Shown: positions 35,962 through 45,888 of the stretch, in pieces
Layout: each line of letters starts with the position of its first letter
Position numbering within the stretch: the first letter of the stretch is position 1
Origin: Paenibacillus turicensis
Lineage (GTDB): Bacteria; Bacillota; Bacilli; Paenibacillales; Paenibacillaceae
DNA: 64,000 bases
Assembly (NCBI RefSeq): GCF_017873435.1
Contig: NZ_JAGGKG010000002.1
Span: forward strand, 186,001 to 250,000
Direction of reading: 5' to 3'
Translations under genes and position numbers: made by a program
The notes under the pieces: generated by a model
Databases searched by the model: none
Seen by the model: only the letters and a program-made list of their open reading frames with translations
What the model was told of the DNA's origin: nothing

Positions 35962-38262
35962 TTATTTTGTGGATTTAACTTTAGTTTGCTTTGCTTTTGT
36001 TTGCTTAGTTTTAGTTTGTTTTGCTTTTACTGGTTTTGCTTTTTCTTGTTTCTTTGGATCTGGTTTTCCTACTAAATTCAAGATGCCATATACAGAAGTA
36101 TCTTGATATCCGTTACCAGTAATGTCATTCCAAGATGTAACACTTTGACGCGCACCGGACTTAGCATCATTAATTTGAATATCGAAGCCAAGCTTCGTAC
36201 CATTGTTAGGCTTCACTGCAGTTAACGGAATTTTCATCTCTACCGTATAGTTTGTACCAGATACCGTTACCTTGGATTCAAAGCCTTTTTTGATTCCATC
36301 AGGGTTAAATGAGGTTTCATTGGCAAAGTTAACACGATATTGACCATCATCCTCTTGATAGAAGGTTGTTTTTTCATTGTTTTGATCTAGGAATACTTCA
36401 ACTGAATCTTGTTCCCATGCATTTTTATTTGATTTGTCTAGCTCTTTATCACTAACCTGTACTAGAACATACAAGTTTTTGTCATCCCACATTGCTTTAG
36501 CAGTTCCTGTTGCACCTTGCCAAGCGGTTTGATATTTATTCACTTGCATAGCTGGAATCTTATTCCAAACGGCATCTACTTTACCATCGATTACTGGTGT
36601 TCCATAAAATGCATTCGATTGATTTGCTTCTGATGTATCAGGAACATGCTCCTCTAGGTACTTATCCGGTTCTACAACACCATAGTAAGCAGGTTTTGCT
36701 TGAAGGTTTTTATCAAACACTAATGGGTTGTTCTCTGAACGCCAGCTTGTGCCATCATCAAGTCCCCAGAAAGTAACACGTGCAATATTTTTGCTGTGCT
36801 CTTTATACAATTTCATAAGTTGTGCATATAAGTAACCTTGCGCTTTAGTTTCTTTGTCTGTCATTTTATAGTTATTTCCAGCTGAAATGTCGAGTTCAGT
36901 CACACTAACCTCAACACCAGTTTTAATGAAACGCTCTAATGACAATTTAACATTTGTAGGGTTGGTGTTAATCCCGTAATGTCCTTGCATACCAATTCCA
37001 TCAATGAGTTTTTTACCTGGATGCTTCTCAGCATATTTATCATTTAATTCTTTAACCATTGCAGCAATTGCTGTAGATTTGTTTTGATTATCATCATTAT
37101 AGTCATTGTAATATAACTTCACATCCCAATCTGGGTGCTCATCTAGCACTTCTCTTGCCGCCAAAAAGGCTTGCTCTAAGAAATCAGGACCAATAGATTC
37201 AAACCATAAGGATTTACGTAGTGCATTTTTCCAATCGGTTGGATTTTGAGGATTGTCACCCATTGCTTCATTTACGACATCCCATGAAATGACACGATCT
37301 CCAAAATGCTCAACAACTTTACGAATATGTGTACGCATATTTTTTAATGCTTCATCTCTAGACAATGGAACTTCTTTACCTTGACTGTCTAGTTTACTAT
37401 ACATCCAAGCAGGGGATTGCTGATGCCATACTAATACATGACCATGCATTTTCATACCCTCTGCCAAAACTTTATTGACGATCGTATCTGCATCTTTAAA
37501 AGTAAATACACCTTTTTCCTTTTGTAGCGCATCTGGTTTCATTGCATTGCCAGTTGTTGCTACATCGTGATGCATCTTTAAAAGCTCTAATCTTCTGCCT
37601 TCCAAATCCTCGGCAGAGATTGCATTTCCAATTAAGAAGTCATTTTTGTAAACCTCTTTAATTGCTTTAATATCCTTTTGAATTTCATGCGCATCCACTC
37701 CTGTTTCTGTGAAACTAATATCATCCACATAAAAGGAAGCGGTTTTGCTATCTGGAGCTTCTACATAAATAGTCAAAAATCCATCGCCAGTGCTATTATA
37801 GCGATATTGTCCTTGAAGCTGAACCCATCCATCACTTGCATTTACAGTTTTAGAGCTAATCGAGTTATAACCTGCCCCACTGCCTTGACCCACTTGGGTT
37901 GACAATCGTAATGACGTTGTAGCTGGCTCAATCAGCTTAACCCATGCACTCACTTCATATTGCTTACCTGCTTGCACATATTCCTCCACACGAGCAGTAG
38001 GGCCATGCCAGGAATCTAGTCTTCCTTCAACCTTTAGCGCTTTACCTCCACCTTCGGTATGGTTTTCTTTATCTGTAATCGTCAGCTTTTCCGTTCCTGC
38101 TCTTCCTGTAACTGGTCCTGCTTTTCCATCCTCAAAAGTGATGGTTGTAAATTTTTTCCCTGATTGCTCTGCTTGTGCTGTTGCACTTGGCCCTACCATA
38201 GGAACCAATAATGCAACCGTCAGCAAGCTAGATAAAAATACTTTTAATGGTTTTTTACTCAT
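35962..38262 (-). CDS. xynA: Secreted modular GH10 endo-1,4-beta-xylanase
   Basis: 766 aa. Signal peptide to about residue 32, CBM4_9/CBM22-type xylan-binding domain (about 38-188), GH10 catalytic domain (about 195-530) with acid/base E332 (WDVVNEAM) and nucleophile E456 (VTELDIS), and a CBM9-type module (about 550-730). The tail (733-766) is a Lys/Thr repeat of the KAKQTK type. It cleaves glucuronoxylan outside the cell to aldouronates and xylo-oligosaccharides. There are no SLH repeats; the basic tail may hold it on the anionic wall (inference). RBS AAGGGGTG. A cre-like site lies about 66-79 bp upstream. Confidence 0.93.
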   Translation of the reverse strand: MSKKPLKVFLSSLLTVALLVPMVGPSATAQAEQSGKKFTTITFEDGKAGPVTGRAGTEKLTITDKENHTEGGGKALKVEGRLDSWHGPTARVEEYVQAGKQYEVSAWVKLIEPATTSLRLSTQVGQGSGAGYNSISSKTVNASDGWVQLQGQYRYNSTGDGFLTIYVEAPDSKTASFYVDDISFTETGVDAHEIQKDIKAIKEVYKNDFLIGNAISAEDLEGRRLELLKMHHDVATTGNAMKPDALQKEKGVFTFKDADTIVNKVLAEGMKMHGHVLVWHQQSPAWMYSKLDSQGKEVPLSRDEALKNMRTHIRKVVEHFGDRVISWDVVNEAMGDNPQNPTDWKNALRKSLWFESIGPDFLEQAFLAAREVLDEHPDWDVKLYYNDYNDDNQNKSTAIAAMVKELNDKYAEKHPGKKLIDGIGMQGHYGINTNPTNVKLSLERFIKTGVEVSVTELDISAGNNYKMTDKETKAQGYLYAQLMKLYKEHSKNIARVTFWGLDDGTSWRSENNPLVFDKNLQAKPAYYGVVEPDKYLEEHVPDTSEANQSNAFYGTPVIDGKVDAVWNKIPAMQVNKYQTAWQGATGTAKAMWDDKNLYVLVQVSDKELDKSNKNAWEQDSVEVFLDQNNEKTTFYQEDDGQYRVNFANETSFNPDGIKKGFESKVTVSGTNYTVEMKIPLTAVKPNNGTKLGFDIQINDAKSGARQSVTSWNDITGNGYQDTSVYGILNLVGKPDPKKQEKAKPVKAKQTKTKQTKAKQTKVKSTK

Positions 38263-38327
38263 CTAGTGCACCCCTTAAACTAAAATGTGAAATATTTATT
38301 AATTAAATAATACATAATAAAACCCAA

Positions 38328-38341
38328 TTTAAGCGCTTACA
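38328..38341 (-). promoter_or_regulatory. cre-like site upstream of xynA
   Basis: TGTAAGCGCTTAAA (minus strand) matches TGWAANCGNTNWCA at 13 of 14 positions, consistent with CcpA repression. Confidence 0.55.
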
Positions 38342-38373
38342 TAAATAAAGCAAAAAAATTCAGGAGAAATAAA

Positions 38374-38427
38374 ATAACCCCTTGAAGCAAAAGCCAATCG
38401 TAAGGATAGGGCTATATACACAAGGGG
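38374..38427 (-). terminator. Terminator-like hairpin after the GH43 gene
   Basis: CCCCTTG (38378-38384) pairs with CAAGGGG, with an inner AGCC/GGCT, then T-rich sequence on the minus strand. It separates the GH43 operon end from the xynA promoter. Confidence 0.5.
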
Positions 38428-38466
38428 CTCTAATCATAGGTGTAAATGAAGCAGGTTGCAGTTGCT

Positions 38467-39453
38467 TTAGCTCTCCGGATAAGGATCAATCATACGAATT
38501 GTGCCATCCGGATTGTAGGTTAACTCAGCATATTTTACGTTACGCTTATAGTCAACCCCTTCGGATAATGAGCAATCATGATAAAATAAGTACCATTTCT
38601 CCTGAAATTCAACAATAGAATGATGTGTCGTCCAACCGATTACTGGTGGCAAAATAGTACCTTGGTACGTATAAGGTCCCATTGGGTTATCCCCAATCGC
38701 GTAAACCAATTTATGCGTTGATCCAGTAGAGAAGGATAAATAATATTTTCCATTATATTTATGAATCCAAGGACCTTCAAAATATCTGCGATCCTCATCG
38801 CCAGCAGGGATTGGATTTCCATCCTGATCTACAATTAAAATTTCATGTGCTTCAGTTGTTAAAGAAAGCATATCATCACTTAGCTTGGCAATTCTTGGAC
38901 CAAGTGCAGGTGCATCAGGAGCAGGCCCTTCGGCATCTTCTACGAATTTACCTGTTTGCCATTTCTCTAATTGTCCACCCCATAATCCACCAAAAACCAT
39001 GTAAGCTTGATCATCTTCATCCACGAATACAGCAGGATCAATACTAAAGCTTCCTTCAATATAGTTCGCTTCAGGCTCAAAAGGACCCGCAGGAGAAGCT
39101 GATGTAGCTACACCGATACGGAAAATTCCTTCATGATCACGTGCTGGGAAAAACAAATAGTATTTTCCATTTTTAAACGCTGCATCTGGAGCCCACATCT
39201 GACTAGATGCCCAAGGCACGTCCTTCACATGCAATACTTGCCCATGATCTACAACTGGCGAGTTAAAGTCAGCCATAGATAATACATGGTAGTCCTCCAT
39301 TCTATATTGATCACCGTTATCATTAATTTCTCCATCATGATCCAAATCATGAGAAGGATAAATATAAATACGATCTTCGAAAACATGTGCTGAAGGATCA
39401 GCAGTATAAATATGAGAGACTAAGGGTTGATGCTGCTTAGGCAATTCAGACAT
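38467..39453 (-). CDS. GH43 family glycoside hydrolase
   Basis: A 328-aa intracellular (no signal peptide) five-bladed beta-propeller enzyme. The family catalytic residues are visible: base Asp in YTADPSAHVFEDRIYIYPSHD and general acid Glu in YFEGPWIHKYNGKYY; the pKa-modulating Asp is probably in SIDPAVFVDED. Probably an arabinofuranosidase or xylosidase acting on imported arabinoxylo-oligosaccharides; the subfamily cannot be fixed by eye. It lies 50 bp after the intracellular xylanase gene on the same strand. Confidence 0.85.
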   Translation of the reverse strand: MSELPKQHQPLVSHIYTADPSAHVFEDRIYIYPSHDLDHDGEINDNGDQYRMEDYHVLSMADFNSPVVDHGQVLHVKDVPWASSQMWAPDAAFKNGKYYLFFPARDHEGIFRIGVATSASPAGPFEPEANYIEGSFSIDPAVFVDEDDQAYMVFGGLWGGQLEKWQTGKFVEDAEGPAPDAPALGPRIAKLSDDMLSLTTEAHEILIVDQDGNPIPAGDEDRRYFEGPWIHKYNGKYYLSFSTGSTHKLVYAIGDNPMGPYTYQGTILPPVIGWTTHHSIVEFQEKWYLFYHDCSLSEGVDYKRNVKYAELTYNPDGTIRMIDPYPES

Positions 39454-39503
39454 TGAAATACTCCTTCCAATTATATATTTATCTCTAACAAGTGTTTATA
39501 TTT

Positions 39504-40514
39504 TTATTTCTTAACTAGCTGTGCTACCCGTTCATAAGCTGGTTTCGGTTTATGAGCTTCATCAAATAAAAACGGCCAATTTTTACGTCCTCTAACTGGG
39601 AAATCACTCAGCCACGTGTAATCATCCGCTGCACCCCAAAAAGTAACCGCACTAATATGATCTCGATATTCGCGAAGCATACTAAAGACAGATTCGTAGC
39701 GTGCTGCTTGCAGCTCTAGCAATTCTGCTGGAGGCTCTAGTAGATCTGTGCGCTTATCTTCAAAGCGGAACACAGAAACATCTAGCTCTGTCAATTGAAG
39801 CTGTAGACCAAGCTGCGCATATTTTTCAATTGCAGCCCGAATGTCGTCAAGATGCGGATCGTACAAATTCCAATGCGCTTGTAGACCAACACCATGGATA
39901 GGTACACCTTGATCTAGTAAAGAAGAAACTAATTTATAAATCCGATCTCGCTTGATAGGATGAGATTCATTATAATCATTATAAAATAGTAAAGCGTTAG
40001 GATCTGCTTCATGTGCATACTGAAAACCTTTTGCAATGAAATCTTCACCAACGATATCTAGCCATTTTGAGGGTCTTAGGAAAGCATCCTTATCCTCGGA
40101 ATCATCTGAAATGACTTCATTAACTACATCCCAGCAATATATCGTATCCTTATATCTTCCAACGACAGTATTAATATGTGAGCGAAGTCGTTCTAATACT
40201 AACTCAAGGCTAGCTACTCCACCTTTTCCATCCTCAAATAGCCAATTTGACGTCTGATTATGCCAGACTAACGTATGACCACGTAATGCAAGCCCATTTT
40301 GCTTTGCAAAAGCTGCAATTTCGTCCCCTTGCTGGAACGTATATACATCCTCTTCTGGATGTAAGCTGACAAACTTCATTTCATTTTCAGCTGTAATACT
40401 ATTAAAATGATGGAGGAGCAACGATTTTTGATTTTTAATCGTGATTGGATTCACCGCTGCACCAATATGAAAATCATTTTTAAATAAATCCTTTAACGCT
40501 TCTTCCTGATGCAT
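39504..40514 (-). CDS. xynA2: Intracellular GH10 xylanase (XynA2-like)
   Basis: A 336-aa single-domain GH10 enzyme without signal peptide, length typical of intracellular xylanases such as IXT6/XynA2. Catalytic residues are E133 (CWDVVNEV) and E243 (LQLTELDVS); substrate-site WHNQTSNW and YNDYNE are conserved. It hydrolyses imported xylo-oligosaccharides after removal of methylglucuronate. RBS AAGGAGA. It lies 22 bp after the beta-xylosidase gene, in the importer operon. Confidence 0.93.
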   Translation of the reverse strand: MHQEEALKDLFKNDFHIGAAVNPITIKNQKSLLLHHFNSITAENEMKFVSLHPEEDVYTFQQGDEIAAFAKQNGLALRGHTLVWHNQTSNWLFEDGKGGVASLELVLERLRSHINTVVGRYKDTIYCWDVVNEVISDDSEDKDAFLRPSKWLDIVGEDFIAKGFQYAHEADPNALLFYNDYNESHPIKRDRIYKLVSSLLDQGVPIHGVGLQAHWNLYDPHLDDIRAAIEKYAQLGLQLQLTELDVSVFRFEDKRTDLLEPPAELLELQAARYESVFSMLREYRDHISAVTFWGAADDYTWLSDFPVRGRKNWPFLFDEAHKPKPAYERVAQLVKK

Positions 40515-40536
40515 TCACTCATATCTCCTTCCTATT

Positions 40537-42093
40537 TTAAGTATGGAGGTATTCAAACCAATCAAAATGAGCTTCTGCCTGACTGTCTTGTCCGTTTCCA
40601 GTAGCATATAAGCCAATAACGACACCAGTAAAGCACATTTTGCTTACGAAATCCTCTGGAGATAAAGCTTTTGCTGAGCCTGATGCAACACTTGTCCAAG
40701 TTTCCCCATTTTCCGAATATAGTAATGTGTATTCAGTCTCACTAGAGTTAATTTTAAGGAATATATGGTTGCTGTTTATAGCCGCTTCATGCACAATTTG
40801 TGACTGTCCCCGAACAGTTAGACGTGCGATGAGCTTATTACTACCCCCAGAATGAATGACCCCAATTTCATAATGAGCATCCTCATCCCGACGTGCAACC
40901 AAACCAGCTTCTTCTCCTTCTTTTGTTGGCGTAAATGCCATAGAAGTCACAAAGCTTGCATTCACATGTTGTTGTCTTCTTCCAACAAACGTAAGCTGGC
41001 CAATTTCACTAAGATTTGTTGCTTGACCACTTAGTGTCAATCTGCTGTTTTGTTGATCAAGCTTACAGACATTAGGCGTTGGATTACGAACAAACATCCA
41101 TTCAAAACCAAGCTTTTCACCATCAAAATGTTCACGACCTGTAATAATAGCAGAATGAGAAGGATTTTTCTCAATCATTGGCAATTGATCAACAACCATA
41201 TTAAGGCTCACGATACCTTCATTGTTATCAATATGAGGCCAACCATCATTCCAAATCACTGGAGCTAGGAATGTCTCACGTCCAAGCACACTGAAACTCT
41301 CTTCAGTTAAACGCACGCCAAGAAATACTGCCCACCAATTGCCGTTTAAATCATCAATTAAATCTGCATGACCTAAATATTGAATCGGGTGGTCTAAATG
41401 GCGATGCGTCAAAATAGGTTCAGGATATAGCTCAAATGGACCATATGGATTTTCACTACGTCCAATAATTTCACGGTGATCCTTTGCTGTGCCCCCAGAG
41501 GCAGACATCATATAATACATGCCATTGATTTTGTACAAGTGAGGTCCTTCTGTCCATGGACCACCATCTCCATGCCATACGATCTGTGGTTCAGACAGAG
41601 CTTTCCCTGTCTTAATATCGATTTCATATTGGATTGCATGTGAATCATAATCCGCACCTTGTTGCGCTGTCACATACACCTTGCCATCATCATCAAAAAA
41701 TAATGACGGGTCAATTCCACCATGTGGAATCAGGATTGGATCAGACCAAGGCCCTGCTGGATCAGTAGCCGTCACGTAAAAGTTCCCAATTCCTCTTACA
41801 TCGGTGGTGATCATATAGAAGGTTCCGTCATGATAACGAATCGCTGGTGCAAAAATTCCGTCAGAGCTTTTTTGATTCGTTAAATCAAGTTGACTCTTGC
41901 GGTCTATAATATTTCCGACTTGCTCCCAATGAACCAAATCCCGGCTCCGAAAAATCGGAACACCGGGAAAGTATTCAAACGAGCTACAGATGAGGTAAAA
42001 ATACTCTCCTGCTCTTGTAATACTTGGATCAGGATAAAAGCCAGGAAGTATTGGATTAGAATAACTATATTTCTGTGAAGTTAATTGATCCAT
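40537..42093 (-). CDS. xynB: GH43 beta-xylosidase (XynB-like)
   Basis: 518 aa, the size of two-domain GH43 xylosidases: an N-terminal propeller with base D22 (FYPDPS), modulator D128 (GGIDPS) and acid E182 (GPWTEGPH), and a C-terminal beta-sandwich (about 315-518). It releases xylose from the non-reducing end of short oligosaccharides in the cytosol. The ATG directly follows the stop of the upstream permease gene with the RBS inside that gene, so it is in one operon with the importer. Confidence 0.92.
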   Translation of the reverse strand: MDQLTSQKYSYSNPILPGFYPDPSITRAGEYFYLICSSFEYFPGVPIFRSRDLVHWEQVGNIIDRKSQLDLTNQKSSDGIFAPAIRYHDGTFYMITTDVRGIGNFYVTATDPAGPWSDPILIPHGGIDPSLFFDDDGKVYVTAQQGADYDSHAIQYEIDIKTGKALSEPQIVWHGDGGPWTEGPHLYKINGMYYMMSASGGTAKDHREIIGRSENPYGPFELYPEPILTHRHLDHPIQYLGHADLIDDLNGNWWAVFLGVRLTEESFSVLGRETFLAPVIWNDGWPHIDNNEGIVSLNMVVDQLPMIEKNPSHSAIITGREHFDGEKLGFEWMFVRNPTPNVCKLDQQNSRLTLSGQATNLSEIGQLTFVGRRQQHVNASFVTSMAFTPTKEGEEAGLVARRDEDAHYEIGVIHSGGSNKLIARLTVRGQSQIVHEAAINSNHIFLKINSSETEYTLLYSENGETWTSVASGSAKALSPEDFVSKMCFTGVVIGLYATGNGQDSQAEAHFDWFEYLHT

Positions 42094-43038
42094 TTATTCC
42101 TTAACACTCCCTACATTAAGTCCTACGACAAAGTATTTTTGCATGAATGGATACACAACTAAGATTGGAACAGATGCGACAATCGTAATCGCTGCACGAA
42201 TCGAAACTGGTGTAACAAGTGAAGTGTTTTCCATCCCAACCCCTGCCGAAACGGAAGGGTTACTGTTCGCATTCATACTAGAAGAAATCAGCTTCATCAA
42301 TTCATATTGCAACGTACTTAATTCTTGTCTAGAAGAGGTATAGATGAAAGCATCAAACCAAGCATTCCATGCACCTACTGCAACAAACAATGCAATCGTT
42401 GCCAATACTGGTTTACAAAGCGGCAACATAATTCTCCAGAAAATTTTAAAGTCACCTGCACCATCAATACGTGCGGATTCTACTAAGCTTTCAGGAATGG
42501 TATAAATATAAGTCCGAATAACGATTAAGTTAAAGGCACTGATCATACCTGGGATTACATATACCCAGAAGCTATTAAGCAAACCTAAATCTTTAATCAA
42601 GAAGTACCCTGGAATTAGACCAGCATTAAAGTACATCGTTAATACAAAAATTGTTGTAATTGGTTTACGGAAAATATATTCTCGACGACTAAGTGCATAA
42701 GCAAGCATGGTAGTTAAGAATATGTTCAATATCGTTGAAATTACAGTTCTTGCTACAGAGACCCAAAATGCATTAAAGATTGTACCCGATGCAAATACCG
42801 CTTTATAGTTTTGCAGCGTCCATTGACGTGGCCATAAATATAAGCCACCTCTAATCGTATCGTTCCCCGCATTAAACGATACAACGATTGTATTTAAGAA
42901 CGGGTATAACGTTACGATTACTAACAAAATCATAAAAATTGTATTTAATGTATGGAATATGACCGACTCTGCATCTGTTTTCCCAAGTCGTCTTGGAATG
43001 GCAGCTGAGCCACCGGACATTTGAGTTTTCTTTTTCAT
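42094..43038 (-). CDS. Carbohydrate ABC transporter permease (LplC/YtcP-like)
   Basis: A 314-aa integral membrane protein with six TM helices and the EAA loop VESARIDGAGDFKIFWRIMLP that contacts the ATPase. It forms the inner-membrane channel with the upstream permease (1-nt overlap, TAATG). No ATPase gene is in the cluster, so a shared MsmX-type ATPase elsewhere probably energises it (inference from related systems). Confidence 0.9.
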   Translation of the reverse strand: MKKKTQMSGGSAAIPRRLGKTDAESVIFHTLNTIFMILLVIVTLYPFLNTIVVSFNAGNDTIRGGLYLWPRQWTLQNYKAVFASGTIFNAFWVSVARTVISTILNIFLTTMLAYALSRREYIFRKPITTIFVLTMYFNAGLIPGYFLIKDLGLLNSFWVYVIPGMISAFNLIVIRTYIYTIPESLVESARIDGAGDFKIFWRIMLPLCKPVLATIALFVAVGAWNAWFDAFIYTSSRQELSTLQYELMKLISSSMNANSNPSVSAGVGMENTSLVTPVSIRAAITIVASVPILVVYPFMQKYFVVGLNVGSVKE

Positions 43039-44030
43039 TATAACAGCCTCTCTTCCCCAAGCCGCTTGGAAGTCCAGTTCGCAAGTAACAACATCGTAAT
43101 ACTAACGACTGTTTTAAATATACCCCCAGCAGTAGCCAATGAATAGTTCCCCATCGCAATCCCGTATTTGAGGACAAAGATATCAATCGTTTCTGACCAG
43201 TCCACAACAAGTCCGTTGCCTAACAAATATTGCAACTCAAAACCTGCTTCAAGAATGTGTCCGACCTGCATAATTAAGAGGATGACGATCGTTGGCTTAA
43301 TACTTGGCAAAGTAATGTTCCACATTTTTTGATAACGATTTGCTCCATCAATATCCGCTGCTTCATATAAAGCAGGGTCAATAGATGCCATCGCTGCTAA
43401 ATAAATAATTGTATTCCATCCCACTTCTTTCCATACCGTCGTTCCACCAACGATACCCCAGAAGTATTTACCTTCACTTAGCCATAAAATCGGTGCATCA
43501 ATGAGATGTAATCTCATCAAAACGTCGTTGATAATACCATCAGATGCTAGGGATGTAGCGGCAATCCCTGTAACGATAATCCAAGACAAGAAGTGTGGCA
43601 AATAAGAAATCGTTTGCACCGTTCTTTTCCAAAATACTTTTCTAATTTCATTTAATAGTAATGCTAATAGAATCGCGGTTGTAAATCCTAAAACTAAGTT
43701 AATCAAACTCATGCCTATCGTATTACGTAGTACTCTTAAAAAGTTATCATCACTAAATAAAAATTCGAAATGCTTAAATCCTACCCATTTTTGTTGACTA
43801 AAGCTACGTGCAGGCTTATAGTCTTGAAAAGCCATTGTCCAGCCCCAAATTGGAACATAAGCAAATGTAACAATATAAGCTAGTAGTGGTACTGACATAA
43901 AAATTAATTGTCTTTGCTCTACGATCGTTTTCCAAGTCCACCGTTTATTTTTCTTGCTTTTTTTCTTCAACGGCTTTAACGGCTCAGTGCCAGTCACAAT
44001 CTCCTCCATAGTATCAAACTCCCTATCCAT
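43038..44030 (-). CDS. Carbohydrate ABC transporter permease (LplB-like)
   Basis: A 330-aa membrane protein with a charged cytosolic N-terminus (PLKPLKKKSKKNKRWTWK), six TM helices and the EAA motif YEAADIDGANRYQKMWNITLP. It pairs with the LplC-like permease and receives oligosaccharide from the lipoprotein encoded upstream. In this genomic context the substrate is most likely aldouronates/xylo-oligosaccharides. Confidence 0.9.
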   Translation of the reverse strand: MDREFDTMEEIVTGTEPLKPLKKKSKKNKRWTWKTIVEQRQLIFMSVPLLAYIVTFAYVPIWGWTMAFQDYKPARSFSQQKWVGFKHFEFLFSDDNFLRVLRNTIGMSLINLVLGFTTAILLALLLNEIRKVFWKRTVQTISYLPHFLSWIIVTGIAATSLASDGIINDVLMRLHLIDAPILWLSEGKYFWGIVGGTTVWKEVGWNTIIYLAAMASIDPALYEAADIDGANRYQKMWNITLPSIKPTIVILLIMQVGHILEAGFELQYLLGNGLVVDWSETIDIFVLKYGIAMGNYSLATAGGIFKTVVSITMLLLANWTSKRLGEERLL

Positions 44031-44043
44031 CCTTTAGATTGAA

Positions 44044-44069
44044 GGAAAGGGAGTTTTTGCTCCCTTTCC
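44044..44069 (-). other. Intercistronic stem-loop between SBP and permease genes
   Basis: GGAAAGGGAG and CTCCCTTTCC form a perfect 10-bp stem with a 6-nt loop but no T-run. Such hairpins after binding-protein genes often stabilise that part of the mRNA or reduce downstream expression. Confidence 0.6.
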
Positions 44070-44082
44070 ATTTAACCACAAC

Positions 44083-45768
44083 TTATTTCGTCGTCCAGTT
44101 GTCAATTCTCCATTTTAATACTTCATTAATACGATCTTCATATGCTTTGATATCGATTTTACCTACTTCACCAACAAATTCATCCCAAACTTTATCAAAA
44201 TCAGCTTTTGGTGCCAAAATTGCTTTTGGTAAATATTTAGTTTGTGTATCTTGCAATTTTTTGCTAGCTAACTTAGCTGGAGAACCGTCAACCAAGTCAA
44301 CGGACCAAGCTGGATACGTCACCGCATTTGGTGGCGGAGGACTAAAGAAGTCAATATAGCTTCTAAATCCATATGCATCTAACATTTCTTTATCGTACGG
44401 CTTCAAGCCTTCTTGATATTCTTCTGGCTGGTCATTAGCATCAATTGCGTTGCCATCACTGAAGAAACCTTGCATTTTAGGTGCAGTTTTGTAAAATGCA
44501 TCAGCCTTGTTTGCAAGCTTCCAAGTATCATCAGTTGCATGGTCACGTTGCTCTTGTGTTCTCATAAAGCGACCTTTTTCATTTACATAATAGTCTTCGC
44601 CTTCAACACCCCAAGTAAATAGCTTTTGCCATTTTTCATCAATCAACTTGTCAAGTGCCATAATGATTCTTTCAGGATTTTTAGCATTAACAGTAATACC
44701 AAAACCATTGTTTAAGTTAAGTGCTGGACGATCACGATAGTAGTCCTTAATGCTAGCATCATATGTCAATGGTAGCGCAACATAAGTACGTTCCAATTTC
44801 TTTTGGTTCGTAAGAGAATCTTCAGCTTGTTGGAAATTCCAACGTTGGTCAAACATTCCTAGCACATTACCATTAGAAATTTTAGCTAAATATTGATCAA
44901 AGTTTTGTGTAAACGTTTCCCGATCTAGCAAGCCTTGTTCATTGATTTCATTCAGCTTTTGATAGTATTGTTTAGCATAGTCTTTGTCAGCAAAGATCTC
45001 AGCAACACCATCTTTAACTACCACGCCACCATCGTTTGGATGTCCGATCAAATGTTGAGGTGGGTTAAATAAGCCCCAGTTTTTCCAGTCATAGTTCAAA
45101 ATTTCAAATCCAATTGTTGGTTTACCATCAATGGTTGGATATTTTTCTTTATATTTCTTAATTAAATCAAAATATTCATCCAATGTTTTTGGAGTTGGAT
45201 ACCCAAACTCCTTCAATACTGCCTTTTGAATGTAGAATCCTGGGCCATTATAATAGGTACCAGCAACTTCACCATTATATGCACCATAGTTTGGCAAATA
45301 ATAAATGTGACCATCATTAGGATCCTTCATTTGGTTCCAATATGCAGCATAATGTTTTTTCAAGTTTGGTCCATATTTTTCAATCAAATCTTCCAAAGGA
45401 ATTACTGCTCCAGCAGCAGTAAGCTTGATGTCAGCAGAGATGACGTCTGGATAGTCGCTACCCGCGATCATTACGCCAAGCTTTTGATCCTTGTCACCTG
45501 CTAAAAATTCAAATTTAAATGTAACGCCTAACTCATCTTTAATACGTTTGTAAATCTTGTTGTCTGCTGTTGGTTGTTGTCCAGCTTCATTCAAAAACGC
45601 AGAAATTTCAAGTGGATTTTGTGGACTAACATCAACTACCTCGCTATCCGATCCTGTTTTTCCATTGCTAGCCTCTTTGTTGTTACCGCCACCGCAACCT
45701 GCGAGCACAACGCTCAGTGTTAACAGTAGGGTTACTCCGACGCGAAGCAATTTTTTTCTGTCCCCCAT
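44083..45768 (-). CDS. Extracellular solute-binding lipoprotein (LplA-like)
   Basis: 561 aa. The lipoprotein signal has lipobox LAGC with C25 as the anchored residue, followed by a Gly/Asn linker and a large type-I family binding protein with ISAFLNEAGQQPTADNKIYKRI near the N-terminus and aromatic substrate-site candidates. It captures xylan oligosaccharides for the two permeases. ATG 45768 (after GGAGGTG) gives a proper signal peptide; the frame to 45816 would add 16 unsuited residues. Confidence 0.92.
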   Translation of the reverse strand: MGDRKKLLRVGVTLLLTLSVVLAGCGGGNNKEASNGKTGSDSEVVDVSPQNPLEISAFLNEAGQQPTADNKIYKRIKDELGVTFKFEFLAGDKDQKLGVMIAGSDYPDVISADIKLTAAGAVIPLEDLIEKYGPNLKKHYAAYWNQMKDPNDGHIYYLPNYGAYNGEVAGTYYNGPGFYIQKAVLKEFGYPTPKTLDEYFDLIKKYKEKYPTIDGKPTIGFEILNYDWKNWGLFNPPQHLIGHPNDGGVVVKDGVAEIFADKDYAKQYYQKLNEINEQGLLDRETFTQNFDQYLAKISNGNVLGMFDQRWNFQQAEDSLTNQKKLERTYVALPLTYDASIKDYYRDRPALNLNNGFGITVNAKNPERIIMALDKLIDEKWQKLFTWGVEGEDYYVNEKGRFMRTQEQRDHATDDTWKLANKADAFYKTAPKMQGFFSDGNAIDANDQPEEYQEGLKPYDKEMLDAYGFRSYIDFFSPPPPNAVTYPAWSVDLVDGSPAKLASKKLQDTQTKYLPKAILAPKADFDKVWDEFVGEVGKIDIKAYEDRINEVLKWRIDNWTTK

Positions 45769-45801
45769 AAAGCACCTCCAAAAATATTTGTTTTTCAGAA
45801 A

Positions 45802-45834
45802 TGTAAGCCCTTTCAAGTGGCTGATTTCATTATA
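45802..45834 (-). promoter_or_regulatory. Promoter region and cre-like site of the importer operon
   Basis: TATAAT on the minus strand (45834-45829) is followed about 14 nt downstream by TGAAAGGGCTTACA (45815-45802), 13 of 14 to the cre consensus. That position would suit CcpA roadblock. The -35 is weak, suggesting activator (YesN) dependence. Confidence 0.45.
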
Positions 45835-45888
45835 AATTTATATCTAACCTTAAACTATATTCGAATTATAGGTGTTTCCGAGAAAACC

